The position numbers and the translations under genes are program-made. This document shows positions 40,350 to 53,343 of a DNA stretch of 64,000 nt, piece by piece. Numbering within the stretch: position 1 is the stretch's first letter; each line of letters opens with the position of its first letter. Below the pieces are notes generated by a model that worked only from the letters and a program-made list of their open reading frames with translations, had not been told where the DNA came from and searched no databases. Source of the DNA: Adineta steineri (Eukaryota; Rotifera; Eurotatoria; Adinetida; Adinetidae); the NCBI GenBank assembly GCA_905250115.1, contig CAJNOI010000179.1:118814-182813 (forward strand), read 5' to 3'.

Positions 40350-42983
40350 TAGAGAATATATCAAATCATCTAAAAAGAAAAAGAAGAAGAGAAAGAAAAA
40401 AAAACAAAAGAAATCAATTCCCTTATTCTCATAATAAAAATTCTCTTTGAAAATACATATAATGAATAAAATCTCGAAAGAATATGATAATTAATTTCCT
40501 AATTCATATTCATACATTTAATCTCTACTTTTATTACATCAAAAATGTTTCTCTGTAATAGAATATTCAATATGAAATGATTAACTATTAGTTATGTACT
40601 TACTTCTTAGAAGAAAAAAAGTACAGATATTAACTGTTTATGAGAGTCATTTTAGATTCAATAAAAATATACACTTACAGTTCGTATAACTACTATCACC
40701 TGTCATACCTGTATTATAATTGATCGTTATGTCCACATATGAACTCGTATACGTACATGCAAAGCAAGAGAATGAGAAAGAAAAAGAAAGAGAAGTGATT
40801 ATATTTAGTCAATAGTACTAACAATGACAATTCCATTTTATTCATTAGAAGAAAATGTAGTACAATTTGTCTCCTATTATATACGTTAAAAACAAATGAG
40901 CATCATATTCATCATTCTGTTAAAATCTACTAAATATATATATACACTCATAGATTAATAAGAAAGCATAAATATGTTAACTTGAGAATTGTCTTCTGAG
41001 ATGTGCAAGACAACATTGAACGTTACTTACACACACACACATATATATATGCGACTGTTATGGGACCACGATAATTTGGTAAAGAAAAAAATAACGACAG
41101 ATGAGTTGCTCAGCACTAGACAAATATAATGATTTGTACCTATAGCTATTGGCATTATATACATACGTATATATATATATATAATCAAATGTGCGATGAT
41201 GCGAAAAGAGTTCTTTTTTTCTTCAATACAATTCCGTCCGGAAGCTTGTTGTTTGTCCAATATAGTCATAAGTATAGTAACAACAACTTGTCTCATACTC
41301 TTATAAGAAGTTTATCTATATTATATAACATTATTTTATTTTCATATCAATCATAATCATATTCCACATATATACCCAATAAAGAAAAACAACTTTTTTT
41401 TTGCTCTTATTTTAATCCATTATATATATAAATGTGTATAAGAAGACATAAAACATTATATATATATACATCGTACTAATATCAACTAGAACGATGACTT
41501 ATATATTTACAAATGTCACCTGTTCAATATAAATTCTGAAGGATAAAAACTATGATAAACGATCATATTTTACTAACAAACTTTTATGGTATATATATAT
41601 ATTTCAAGGATATACATTGATCCCAATGATTTAAGACATAGAATAAAATCAACAATTGATTCTTTTAATGAAAGAATATGGTAAACGGTATTCTCGAAAT
41701 ATACACTTGATCGATAAAATTGAAATGATTAATAAATTGAATCTATGATCTGTAAAAATCATAAATTCTTCTCTATTATGTCATTGAATACTTGTGAATT
41801 TTATTTCATTTTATATTCAAATAATAAATTAAAACAGAATCTTTAATGTGACAAACCATTTTATATTTAATTATCATTATGAAATGAGTATAAACATTCA
41901 CAAGAATACATTTTACCATCAAATTTATTGATTTTCTATCACTATACATTTTAGTACTAGTATATTCTTATGTATCATTTTTCGTCTCGGTTGACTTTTT
42001 CAATGTATGTGTTACTAATAGTGATATAAAATATTATTTTCTCACAATAAATGAAATGTCGAAGAGAACTTAATTATTAAATCATATTCAGATTTATCAT
42101 TAAAAATAAATTCTTTATGAGTTTTATTACAAGAAGATTTGAAAAATAAATATTTTTTTTTATAAGAATACATTTTAATGATGTTTGTTTTATTATCATT
42201 ACTATAATCTATAGACTATAACTACTGATTACAGTGTGTCTTTTATTTGACCTTCGATCATAGGTATAAATATATATCTTATAAGAAAAATTGAGTTAAT
42301 ATCTTAAAATGAATTATTTATTGTTGATTGTAACACTTTAAAGATTTATATATATAAACTTCATATCGTCAAATAGTGCCCCCTTTAACTGTTATTGTGA
42401 ATTTTTATTGGTCGTATGCAAAACAAATAAACTAAGTCAGAACGAATCTTTTAACGATCGATCGATCGATCGGTCGAGTCGCACAAACTGGGCGATGCTA
42501 CTAACCATCCACCATAATGATTTTTATATATACAACTAATTCGTAATAAATATAATCAATCTCTAGTCGTTTTTCTACTATTCCTTTCTTTGTTAGTTAG
42601 CTAGAAGAAAAAAAAACCAAGAGAAATACTCCACTCTCAAATAGACAATATATGTTCCTTGTCGGTTTTTTTTTCTTATTCTATAACCGGAAATATATAT
42701 ATATATGTGTATATTAAAAACCAATGAGGATGAATCTTTAGAATGAATAAAGTTTGTTCTCTTTCTTTCATATTTGTAATCTATGTGTGTGTGTTTTTTT
42801 TGCTGCTTCTTTTTTCTTTACGCTTGGATTCTATCAATTAATCACGTGAATACGATGTGTGCCCTCTACCGATAGACGTTACTATTGTTTTAAAGTATTC
42901 TTCAAATAAAAAAAACTAATAAAACAACAATTTGTTATTTTTCTTTTGTGTTTAGATATGAAAAAAGCGACAATTATTTTAGA
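40350..42983. promoter_or_regulatory. Divergent intergenic region, CCP gene / TLK
   Basis: 2.6 kb, AT-rich, no gene seen. Contains (TA)n and (CA)n tracts and a GATCGATCGATCGATCGG run at about 42457. It must carry both promoters; a 5' non-coding exon for either gene is possible but not provable here. Confidence 0.4.
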
Positions 42984-45900
42984 ATGAATCTCGTTTCAAA
43001 ACCAACAGAAAATCAATTTAATTCTCGTGGTAAATTGTTTTAAATTGACATTTATTTGAAAAATATTATTTTTTTGTTTTTTTGGAAAATAAGGTCAAGA
43101 TGTTCTACCTTTAACGTTTAAATTATTTCCACAACGTAGCGAATCTATTGATAATCGTGCATCACCAACAAATAACGGTTTACAACGTGTATGTCATATA
43201 TATTTTTTTTTGATCTTTCAAAAATATGCATTTTATTTTTAGCATCTATCCCAACAAGATCTAGCAAATAATCCACCCGATACTGAAATACTTGATTTTA
43301 AACCCATTCCAACCTCACCATTTCGTTTATTTGGTTCCACAACTTCAGTATCAAATAATAATACATTAAAAAAACAGTCAACAACGGATAAAGTACGGCG
43401 AAAACGAACGCCAAAAATTGATGATAATACTGATGGTCAAAAAGTAAAAAGACGTAAAAGTGATATGAATATGAATCAACCAAAACAACAAGATTTTCCA
43501 TTGATAAATTCTGTCCCATCATCTACTGACAAAAAATTTACTACAGATACAAATAAAGTAAGAAAATAAACAATCTATCAATAAAATTCATATCGTTTTT
43601 GTATTAAAGAATGTTTCAAATTATCGAGAAATTGGTTTTTCTCCTGCCTCATCAGCACAAAGTGATTCATGTTCGAATTCAAATCATACATCTGAATCAT
43701 CAAATATATCAACTGTTAATTCAAAACAATCACAAGTAAATAAAAACTAAATTGCGAAATCTTTTTTTATTTTTTTTAATATTTTAGACTGAGATAAGTG
43801 GATCAATAAATTCGGCAACGAATGAACTTGAAGCTAAGAACAGTCAAATACAAACTTTAACAAGAGTAATAAAACAAAAAAAATTTTAAATTAATTTGAA
43901 AGCATTTTTTATTTCTAGGAACGAGATGATTTACGTCGACAATTATCAGATGTTAAAAAAGATTTTGATAAACAAAATAATATACTTCAAAAATGTCTGG
44001 CTGTGAATAAAAAATTACTTGTAGAAAAAGTATGTTATAGAATCATAATCATCTATTCACTAAGGAATTTTTTTTTTCGAACGAAAATAGAAAATGTGTT
44101 AGAAATAGAATAAGATTAATGCGTAGAAAAATTTGATAGGTCACGGTTCAACAAAGATCCCAGGTTATTTTACGAAAACTATTTTCTTATTGACTATTCG
44201 AGAAAAGGAAAAATTTGTTTTTCCTATGTTTATTAATATACATTAATTAATTTTTTTTTCTAATATAAGAAAACTCTTTTTAAAATGTGTATTTTACTCA
44301 TATTATTAAGAGAGAGAGAATAGAACATTCATTTTCAATGTTATCTAAGTGTCAGAATCCATTATAATACATTGACAAACTGAGATAATTTAATCAAGAA
44401 ATAGGTCTGGAATGAAAACTTATTTATAATAGCTTTGTGATTTAATTAATAGAAAGATAAAGTACACTAAAGTTTTTGAAATTTTGTAGTAGACTATCGA
44501 ATTAAAATAGAAATCAGGTATAAAGTTAATTTAATCAAACTCAGATTCATATCGCCCAATAATTTTTACTTCATAACTTCGAAATCAATATCTCTTTTGC
44601 TTTATTATTATTTACGATGAATCAATAATTATTTTAAAGTCTATATATGTCATAAAATAGTATTTTCGAACGTGTCGATACATCTGATCTTTCACCTATA
44701 TATGACATGAATTAAAACTAAATAATTACAAAGAAAACCGTGTATATAACGCATTAGTCTATAAAGTCATACTTAGAGTATTCCTTAGAGAATGTTATAT
44801 GTCTGCATGACTTGTATAAATATATCATTGTCATGTTTTAAAAAAGAAACATTTCCTGTTTTGTTTTTATGCTCGACTGAAACTTTATTATTGTTTTCTT
44901 GAAAAACAAAAGAAAGAATATAAAAAATTTATTTTTTCTCTCTTTTAAGTCAACACTAGAACGAAAACAAGCACGACAAAAATGTATGGAAAATCGTTTG
45001 AGATTGGGTCAATTTGTTACTCAACGGCAAGGTGCAACATTTGTAGAAAATTGGACAGATGGCTCAGCATTTTCTGATATTACTAAGTATATTAAGTTCT
45101 TTGTTCTTTACTTAGTAAATATTTAATTATTTAATTAAAGACAACAAGAAATGATACAACGTGCACGAGAAGAACTTGATCGTGAACGACGTAATCTGCT
45201 ACGTCGTCGACCTAATTGTGAAGTTAAAGAAAAACCACCAAAAACACCAAATTCAAAATCAAGAACGAAAGATCGTACGGGTGCATTTATACCTCAAGAT
45301 GAGACTAGTAATGATGGTATGAAAACAATGAATGATGCAAATAAAGCGTAAGTCAAATTAAATAGAACTAAACAAGATCTTACTTATAATTTTTGTTTCT
45401 AATGTTCTTATAGATCATTAGTAAGTGATTGGAATGAATCAGATGAAATCTTGCGGTTACGTCAAGCATCTCTGAAAAAAGAAGAAATGGACCTTCAAAT
45501 TGAATATGAAAAACTGGAAAGAGAAAGAAATTTACATATACGTGAATTAAAACGTATTTACAATGAAGATCATTCCAGGTAAGATATTTAATTCTAATCA
45601 TAGAAGATGAATTTCGAAAATAGGTTTTAAAAATCGAGACTGTCGGAGTTGCATCTGTGATAGGATCATGTATTTTTAGCTCGTTTACGAACATTTTTAA
45701 TCATCATATATTAAGTAACGAACATCAGAAGTTTTAAGAAAAATTAATAATACCAGACACTAGAATGAATTAGATGTCGCTAAACTACAAAAAGAATTTT
45801 GAAAGTCTCTTACAGTTAACGTCGGAATTGATTTTTTGGACTCCGCAGTTCATTATTTCATTCAGTAGATCGAAATATTCGAAGACTATCAATGAATAAG

Positions 45901-47478
45901 ATAATCAATTAGTGCTCATCATGAGTTTTCATTGTTAAAAACTGTAGAAGAATATATCCGTAGTAAATACTACATAAAAGTATAATACAGGATGTTGTTC
46001 GTTGTATAGATTTCAATCGAGTAAGAAAATTTTATCAGTCTAGGAACTATGTACTACATAAATATGTTCACTTGAAGAGGTTTTGTCATATCTTGTTTTT
46101 ACATTGTAAGCACTACTTCATCTCTTTGACTAATGAAGATCGTTTGTATTATATATGAATTATCGTTATTTTGACATCAATCAATCATAAAATATCCAAT
46201 CAAATAACTGATTTTCACATATATATTTATTGAAATCTAAAAATTTATAATTATTTTAGATTTCAAGACCATCCAATACTCAATGAACGTTATCTACTAT
46301 TATCGCTCATTGGTAAAGGTGGTTTCAGTGAAGTTCATAAAGTAAATCAATGAAAAATAATATTAAAAACTAAACATTATCATTATTTTTTTTTTGTTTC
46401 AAGGCTTTTTGTCTAAAAGAACAACGTTATGTTGCAGTTAAAGTTCATCAACTTAATAAAGAATGGAAAGAAGAAAAAAAAGCAAATTATATTAAGTAAG
46501 AAATTCTATTATTTTTAATAAAATTTCATCATTTTTATTAGACATGCATTACGCGAATGTGATATTCTTAAAACACTTGATCATCCTCGAATTGTTCGTC
46601 TGTTTGATGTATTTGAAATTGATACTGATTCGTAAGTGCAAAATACAAAATCATTTGTTCTTTTATTCAATTTTTTTGTATTTAGATTCTGTACTGTGTT
46701 GGAATATATCGAAGGAAATGATATAGATTTCTTCTTAAAACAACATAAATATATTCCGGAAAAAGAAGCACGATCAGTTGTTATGCAAACTGTTAGTGCT
46801 TTAAGATATTTAAATAATGGTATAAAACCACCTGTGATTCATTTTGATTTAAAACCAGCTAATATATTATTGGGTACTGGTACAAGTAGTGGAGAAATCA
46901 AAATAACAGATTTTGGTTTAAGTAAACAAATGTGTGAAGATACATATGATCCTGAACATGGAATGGATTTAACATCACAAGGTGCAGGAACGTATTGGTA
47001 TCTTCCTCCTGAAGTATTTGTTCAAGGTCCAAATCCTCCAAAAATCTCTTCAAAAGTCGATGTATGGAGTTTAGGGTGTATTTTTTTTCAATGTTTATAT
47101 GGACGAAAACCTTATGGACATAATCAATCCCAAGCTGCAATATTAGAAAATCAAACAATATTAAAAGCCAAAGAAGTCGAATTTCCTGCTAAACCAATTA
47201 TATCTGATGGAGCAAAAGTAAGATTATATACGAAATTAAACAAAGAAAATTTTTAACATGATTAATTCATTATGAAGATTCTTATATTTAAAAACTAAAA
47301 CATATTCTTTTGATTTTATTAGATATTTATTCGACGTTGTTTAACTTATAATGTTCGTGATCGACCAGACGTAAATCAATTAAGTGAAGATGAATATCTT
47401 CGTTCATATCCAAAACGTTCGACAACAAGTGCATCAGCTCGAACAGCTCAATTATCAATGAATGACAGTTCGAACTGA
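42984..47478 (+). CDS. TLK: Tousled-like serine/threonine kinase
   Basis: Nuclear kinase of the Tousled family, which phosphorylates the histone chaperone ASF1 and supports chromatin assembly in S phase. N-terminal part: low-complexity and basic nuclear-signal-like stretches ([21 protein letters not shown]). Middle part: coiled coils ([60 protein letters not shown]). The C-terminal kinase domain starts at about 46285: [52 protein letters not shown], catalytic loop [55 protein letters not shown]. It ends [14 protein letters not shown]. About twelve exons; the introns at about 44031-44949 and 45580-46259 are long. The start at 42984 follows a TTTTAG and could lie after a 5'UTR intron. Confidence 0.93.
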
Positions 47479-48813
47479 TACCAAAATAGTATCTTATATT
47501 TATACATATATTTTTTCCTTCTTTCTATAAATACGCGTATAGACGCTTTAAAAGAAAATCTACGTGTATATATACAAAAATAAAACGTGAACATCATCGA
47601 TTTGTCTTCTTTTCTTTTTTTTTTCCTTTTCTTAAAATCAGTTTTTTTTGTTCTTTCTTATTCTCTTCAACTATATGAGTGTAAATAGATGATCTAGTTC
47701 AGTTTTTTTTTGTTTTCTTTTTTTTCTTCTGTCCGTGTCTAGATTCTTTAAAAAACAAACAAACAAACCCGGAGACATTGTATTGGTGCTGATTATTAAA
47801 ACAAAACGAATATATAACATATTTTTTTTTCTTTATATAGTTATCATTCACTTGCTTTGTCTTCGTATCTTTACTTTTTTTTCTTTGTCTTTTGATTCAA
47901 CAAATATGCACACATTTTTTTTGTTTGCTTTCATCATCTTTCGTACTGTACGCGTGTGTATGTGTGTGCGTGTTTCATCTTCTTTAATATGGACTCAATT
48001 TATGCGTTCTTTTCTGTTTGAAATAAAGAAAAGGAGAAAATCTTACTTGTTTCACATAAAAATTCAAAAATTTGATTTATATTAATATGATTTCGATTGG
48101 ATTTGACGTCATATTTTGTAGACTAATTGAGATTTATAGTCTGATGCACTTTTTTTTGCAATACCTTGAATATATGTACTTGAGTATTACAAAACGATAT
48201 ATTGAATCAATGTGGTGGAATTCCAATATAAAAGAGAGACATTTATTGCTTAAAGGGATGCCTAATTTCTATTAAAATTTGAAAAACTGTAGAATAGTAA
48301 TCTGATATTTTGGCTTTATTTACGCTGTTTCTAATAGAAAGTTTACATTTCTATAATAGCTACTAATCAATCTATGCTATAAAATCATATGAAGATTACT
48401 AGTCGAATTTATAGCCCATTACATCGCTAAATGTATAATTATGGTAGAGAGAAAAAGATTAACGTGACTTTAGTACATACTATTCGTAGATAAGTAAAAA
48501 GTAGGAATATTATTGCAAATAACGTATATAGTACTGATGAAAAGGTGAGCTAAATCTATACAATTTGAAGGTTTAGAGCGAATTTTAAGCGACAAGTAAA
48601 TAAGACATATAAATCATGTGAATAAGAAACATCTGTTTAAGCTTGAATATCAATTTCATCGTATATAAGTAAATGTATGTTAGGAAAAAGACAAGAACTT
48701 TTTGATAAATTAAGATATTTTAACTCAATAGATTTTCGTAAATTTGAATGTAACTCATCGAAATATGTCCTAACTTGATATTTTTAGATAATTTTGTAAA
48801 TAAAATAATTATA
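47479..48813. other. 3' flank of TLK and promoter side of CIAPIN1
   Basis: Pyrimidine-rich 3'UTR-like sequence with AATAAA at about 47579; several T-rich open frames here have no protein-like composition. No gene seen. Confidence 0.45.
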
Positions 48814-51261
48814 ATGGACGATATTTTTGCTAATGCTAAAAATATTCTGATTATTTGGACAGCTGATAATGATTCGAGTAAATTACCTGCTTTTCAACAA
48901 TTAATACAAGAAAAATCAGAACAAGCACAAATTGAATTCGAAAATATCGAAAAGTTATTAGAATGTAAGTTCGATTGAATTATTTAAAAAATTAAAAACA
49001 ATGAATTAATATTTAGCTCAACGTAAAATCTCGTCCTTCGATATTATCTTATTTGATCTAATTAATGAGAAAGATACACCAGTAAATATTGATTTACTTA
49101 ACGAGTTTTTTCGTTTACTTCGTCCAAATGGTTATCTTATAACACATATTGAACAAACTAATCAATCACAAGTTATGAATAATTTTAAAATGTGTGGATT
49201 TAGTAATTGTAATCCATTAGATTCGAATTCATCATTTTTAATTGAAAATAAAAGTGATGATGCTAAAAAACTTGGTTTATTATGGTTATGTCAAAAACCA
49301 AACTTTGAAATCGGTTATTCTGTACCATTGAAACGAACAGGTGTATCTTTTCTGAGACAACTATCAACAAGTGGTCGAGGAAGAAAAACATGGACTGTTG
49401 AAAATGATGATGGTGATGATAATGATGATGATGATGAAAATTTCATTGATACAAATAATTTACTTGATGAAAATGATCGAAAAAAACCTGATGCTAAAAG
49501 TATGTATTTTATTATAAAATGATAATAAGTTTTATATCGAATGTTCCAGAAAGAATGAACTCCTCAGTATTCTTAAGATTTCTCTTCTATTTTATAAAAA
49601 AACATAACGCGTGACATTCTCTACAATTTACAAAGAATAATTATAAAATAAGAACCTAAAATTAATTTAATTCAATTTAATTAGTTTGTCATAGTACTTT
49701 TCATATTCATTAAATACATTTTATAGAGTAAACTATGAACTTAGTTTTCCAGACATTTTCCATGATGTAGAACTCAAGTACTTATTACGTAATTATGACA
49801 GAAAATAATATTTCCTAGATTTTTTCTTTTCTTCGGACATCGAAGATTAAATCAAGGATTTATTGATTTACAAATCACTCTCGTCGCCAATATATACAGT
49901 ACTATTCAAAAAAACTTGCACATCTTGTTATGTAAATATATTCCCATATATAAGTCACTATCAAGTAGTTTCTATTACTGATTGATAGCCTATATTGAGT
50001 ACTATTAAACACTATACTTCAATATTTTATTCGTTCGTCTTTAGATTTAATAAGAGACAAACATCGTTTTTTCATCGTCATCACAATTTTTACTACAATA
50101 TTATCGTTAACATTTTTAAATTCTTCACATAACAAAAGCTCGAGTTTATCAATATTTTCTGATTTTCTTGCTTCAACTTTGCGTTTTACGATCGACCGTA
50201 AGTTCTCGATAGCATTAGCGTTTCGAGTATCAGATGAACACTCCAATAATTCTAATATTTTGTTGTTGATCAATTGTTTGAAAATATTGTGAGTATGATT
50301 GCGATCATTATCTTGTTGTAAACACCAATTTTGACGAAATTTTTGCCTAGTAACAGAAAGAAGATAATTTTTTAGTGTATGAGCTTAATATGAACTATTC
50401 ATTGTCGATAATTTTTCTTTGATTTCATTGAGGATTATTTAATTGTTACATTGAATATACTGAGCAATATAGATTTTTTCTATTTCCATGTGGCACATAG
50501 TCGATCATTTCCTCTTCACTGTTCAAATGAATTTGTTTGTTTCAATTTATTTATATTGTAATAGATATCCCTTGATGATATCTTTATTTCATGATGAATA
50601 GCACGAGCGCACCCCATGCCTCTGTCACAATAATGTAGTATCAATATATGACAGTTTTTTAAATCAGTAGATTATGTGATGAGTAAATGTTAATATATCA
50701 AAAAGAAGAGAAATCACACTTTTATATAGCCAATGTGGAGTATATCTAACGAACATATATCCCTGAAATTTCAAATTTGTAATTACTTTCTAAGGGTAAG
50801 AAAATCATTATACAAAAAACAAAATTTTGTGCAAGTTTTTTTGAATAGTACTGTATATAGATGACGATGATGATAATGTTTTATTATATTACTTAAATTT
50901 CGGTTTGAATAAAAAGTGTTATTAATACAAAACGGATGTGTATCTATATATAAAACAACATTCTTATTTAGATAATGATAGTGGTACAACATCATCCGAT
51001 GTTAAAAAAGCTAGTAAAAATTGTACATGTGGTTTAGCACAAGAACTTGAACAAGGAGAACATGCATCAGCTCAACAAAACGTTAAATCTTCTTGTGTAA
51101 ATGTATGTATTAGAAAATATAATGACTGTTAGATAAAAAAAAGTATATTCATTTAGTGTAATCGTGGTGATGCTTCTCAATCTGCTGGATCTCCTTCACG
51201 AGGTTTATCACCATTTAAGCCAAGTGAACGTGTTGTATTCCAAAAAATGTCCGATGTTTAA
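48814..51261 (+). CDS. CIAPIN1: Anamorsin/Dre2-like protein lacking half of its Fe-S ligand cysteines
   Basis: CIAPIN1/Dre2 carries electrons from NDOR1/Tah18 in cytosolic Fe-S protein assembly. The N-terminal part is the degenerate methyltransferase-like domain: MDDIFANAKNILIIWTADND, IEKLLE|SQRKISSFDIILFD, LLRPNGYLITHIE. The linker is acidic (RGRKTWTVENDDGDDNDDDD; LLDENDRKKPDAK). The C-terminal part reads KKASKNCTCGLAQELEQGEH, then SSCVNCNRGDASQSAGSPSR, GLSPFKPSERVVFQ. In the family the first motif is C-x(n)-C-x2-C-x-C and the second C-x2-C-x7-C-x2-C. Here only CTC and CVNC remain; the position before KNC is Ser, the last CxxC reads SAGS, and the first motif-A Cys is not seen. All frames are open. 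Four exons: 48814-48964, from about 49018 to 49500, 50972-51103 and 51156-51261, the phases agreeing. ATG 48814 was preferred over 48775 because it fits the family's short N-terminus. The 1.47 kb intron holds a Tc1 relic. Confidence 0.85.
49661..49752 (+). repeat. Second copy of the repeat beside the telomere-like array
   Basis: TTTAATTAGTTTGTCATAGT to AAACTATGAACTTAGTTTTCC matches 24849-24933 with few differences. It sits in the large intron of CIAPIN1, with no TGTGGG units next to it. Confidence 0.7.
49897..50853 (-). mobile_element. Degenerate Tc1/mariner element in CIAPIN1 intron
   Basis: Perfect terminal inverted repeats of 25 bp, 27 bp counting the flanking TA (49895-49921 and 50829-50855; ends CAGTACTATTC / GAATAGTACTG), with TA on both sides, the target-site duplication of the Tc1/mariner superfamily. 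The 957-bp element carries a decayed transposase on the minus strand. The perfect repeats next to a broken coding region suggest a non-autonomous or recently inactive copy. Confidence 0.88.
50019..50273 (-). pseudogene. Transposase C-terminal relic (Tc1 type)
   Basis: An 84-codon frame reads ANAIENLRSIVKRKVEARKS, which matches the NPIENLWSIVKRKV region of Tc1-type transposases around the last catalytic acidic residue, and ends MKKRCLSLIKSKDERIKY. The upstream part of the gene is broken by stops and frame changes. It lies wholly within the inverted-repeat-bounded element. Confidence 0.75.
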
Positions 51262-53343
51262 TAATAATAACTACAATGCAACTTCTCTTTTTTTTCTATA
51301 TTGATCTGTGATTAATAATACAGCTCATTTATCTAACATATTTTTCTGAATTTTAACGATCTTTTTTTATAGTAAACTAATTATAATACAACTAATATTT
51401 TCCTTTTATTTTTCATTATGAATTTTAAAATAAAATAGTTTTTTAGAAACAATAAAATAACGTTTCTATTGATGATTTGATTTATATAATTATGATTAGA
51501 TAGGATTTATCAAAAGATTTAAAAAATATTTTCGTGAATATATCGTCGCATGTTATAATAATAAAATATTGATTGATTTTATTTAATAGACACGCTCAAT
51601 ATATTAGATACATAAATCCCCTATTGACATATTTTGATGATTTCTCTAGATGAGTAAATGATAAGATATGTATGCCCTTTCTGTTTTCTATTACGAAAAC
51701 AAGGAAAAGTAAGAAAATTTCCAATGGCATTATACTTTCCTTTCCGAATTAGTTCAATGCGTACAGAAAAATCAGTTGTTTAACTATGCGTAAGTATTTC
51801 TACTATGCACTGCAATAGATAATGATAATATCAAAAATAATTTCAATTTTAATCAATAAGATCGTTTTTCAAAGTTCACAGTAATCTTGCCATTAACAAG
51901 ATTCGGATATTTTTACATCAGCATAATAATATCATCTATAATCACGAAGCATGTAACGATTTTGTAAATATATCAACTCAAGTTCGATTTGCATAGAAAA
52001 AGTGGTGTTTATAGTAGACCTTGATTGATGTAATTCTAATTCTTGTATTAAAATATCAGTACAACTATTAATTAATACAATCATACTGATGTAGAAATTA
52101 ACTAGAATATGTAAATGAATGGGCGGATTGTTATAATCGTCTAAAGATCAATATGGATAAATGCTTCGCAAAAATAATCTTATTATAAATAGTTAATATT
52201 CTTTCAAAGGATAAAAAATTAACACGAATGTTAAGAATGTAGGTTTAAAATTAGATAATATCTTGACAGCTGATCTCTTCTTGTAGCTAAGAATGTCAAA
52301 TACGGAAAATAATCGTTAAAACAAAAGTTGTTATTTTCCAAATATTTATTCATTTGCTGATGATAATCTACAAAAAACAAAGCTCTGGTAATAAAAGTAT
52401 ATACGTATATGAACACTCCTTTGAAAATCTATTTTTAAACAATCTGTTCAATGTTAATCATAGTTGGTTTAAATAGTAAAACAGAAATCAGGCGATGCTA
52501 TACGTTTTTGATTTCACTGACGTAACGTTAATCCTTGACATTGATTGATGAAAAAGACAATCTATCTTTATGTGAAGTTGCTGTTTTAATTAGTTGATAA
52601 TATAGACATAAGTTTTTCTTTTTTTAAAATATATTTAATTAAATTATAATTCTCTCTTCATAAAATTACATCCGATTTATCTATTATGCGAACATGCCGA
52701 CAGATTTTACTCAACACATTAATTCGATATACTTCACTTGTATTATTCATTCCGCCTACATATCGTTCTTCTTCCGATTAGCCGTTATTGGAACAAAAGA
52801 ATGATATGTAAGATAATGATCGAAGAGAAAAAGAAATATATATATACCAGATTTGTATTAAACGCTATTTCATATTGGTAAGTAGTATAAAATGTCTGAC
52901 AGATAGATACTTTATGTTTTTCTTTTACATTATTAGAAGAATACTCAAGGTAATGAATATATTATTATTTTGTTAACTAAGAAAATTTATTCATTTAACT
53001 TTTTCTAATATAGAAGACAAGAAAAGGATAAAATTAATGTATCGTTCCGTTTATCTATTTCGTCCTTCATCTAATTTCTTCTATTTATTTTTTTTTCTAT
53101 CTTCATTCTTTTTTCTCTCTTTTTTTCCAATCGATAAAAAGATTTATCTCTTATCACGTTCTTTCATCTTTCCGCTTTTTCTACAACAGATCATTTTTAA
53201 GATTCTCTTGATCATCACTATTTTATCTGAGTACATCCTACATATATATATAAGATCATTTGAAAATTTTTTTATTCCATCATAGATATATAAAAATAAC
53301 ATTTATATCATCATTTAATAATATATACTTTCTCATCATCATC
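51262..53343. other. Intergenic DNA, 2.1 kb
   Basis: AT-rich; AATAAA at about 51429 may serve CIAPIN1. The 53037-53285 frame is T-rich and not protein-like. No gene, RNA or element recognised. Confidence 0.45.

Noticed and set aside
41027..41356. Overlapping frames on both strands between the CCP gene and TLK
   Set aside because: Built on TA/CA microsatellites; no conserved features.
47735..48275. Phe-rich open frames downstream of TLK
   Set aside because: They arise from T-rich 3'UTR-like sequence and lack protein-like composition.
53037..53285. 82-residue Phe/Leu-rich frame
   Set aside because: Pyrimidine-tract artefact upstream of the prohormone-like gene; not a convincing signal peptide or membrane protein.
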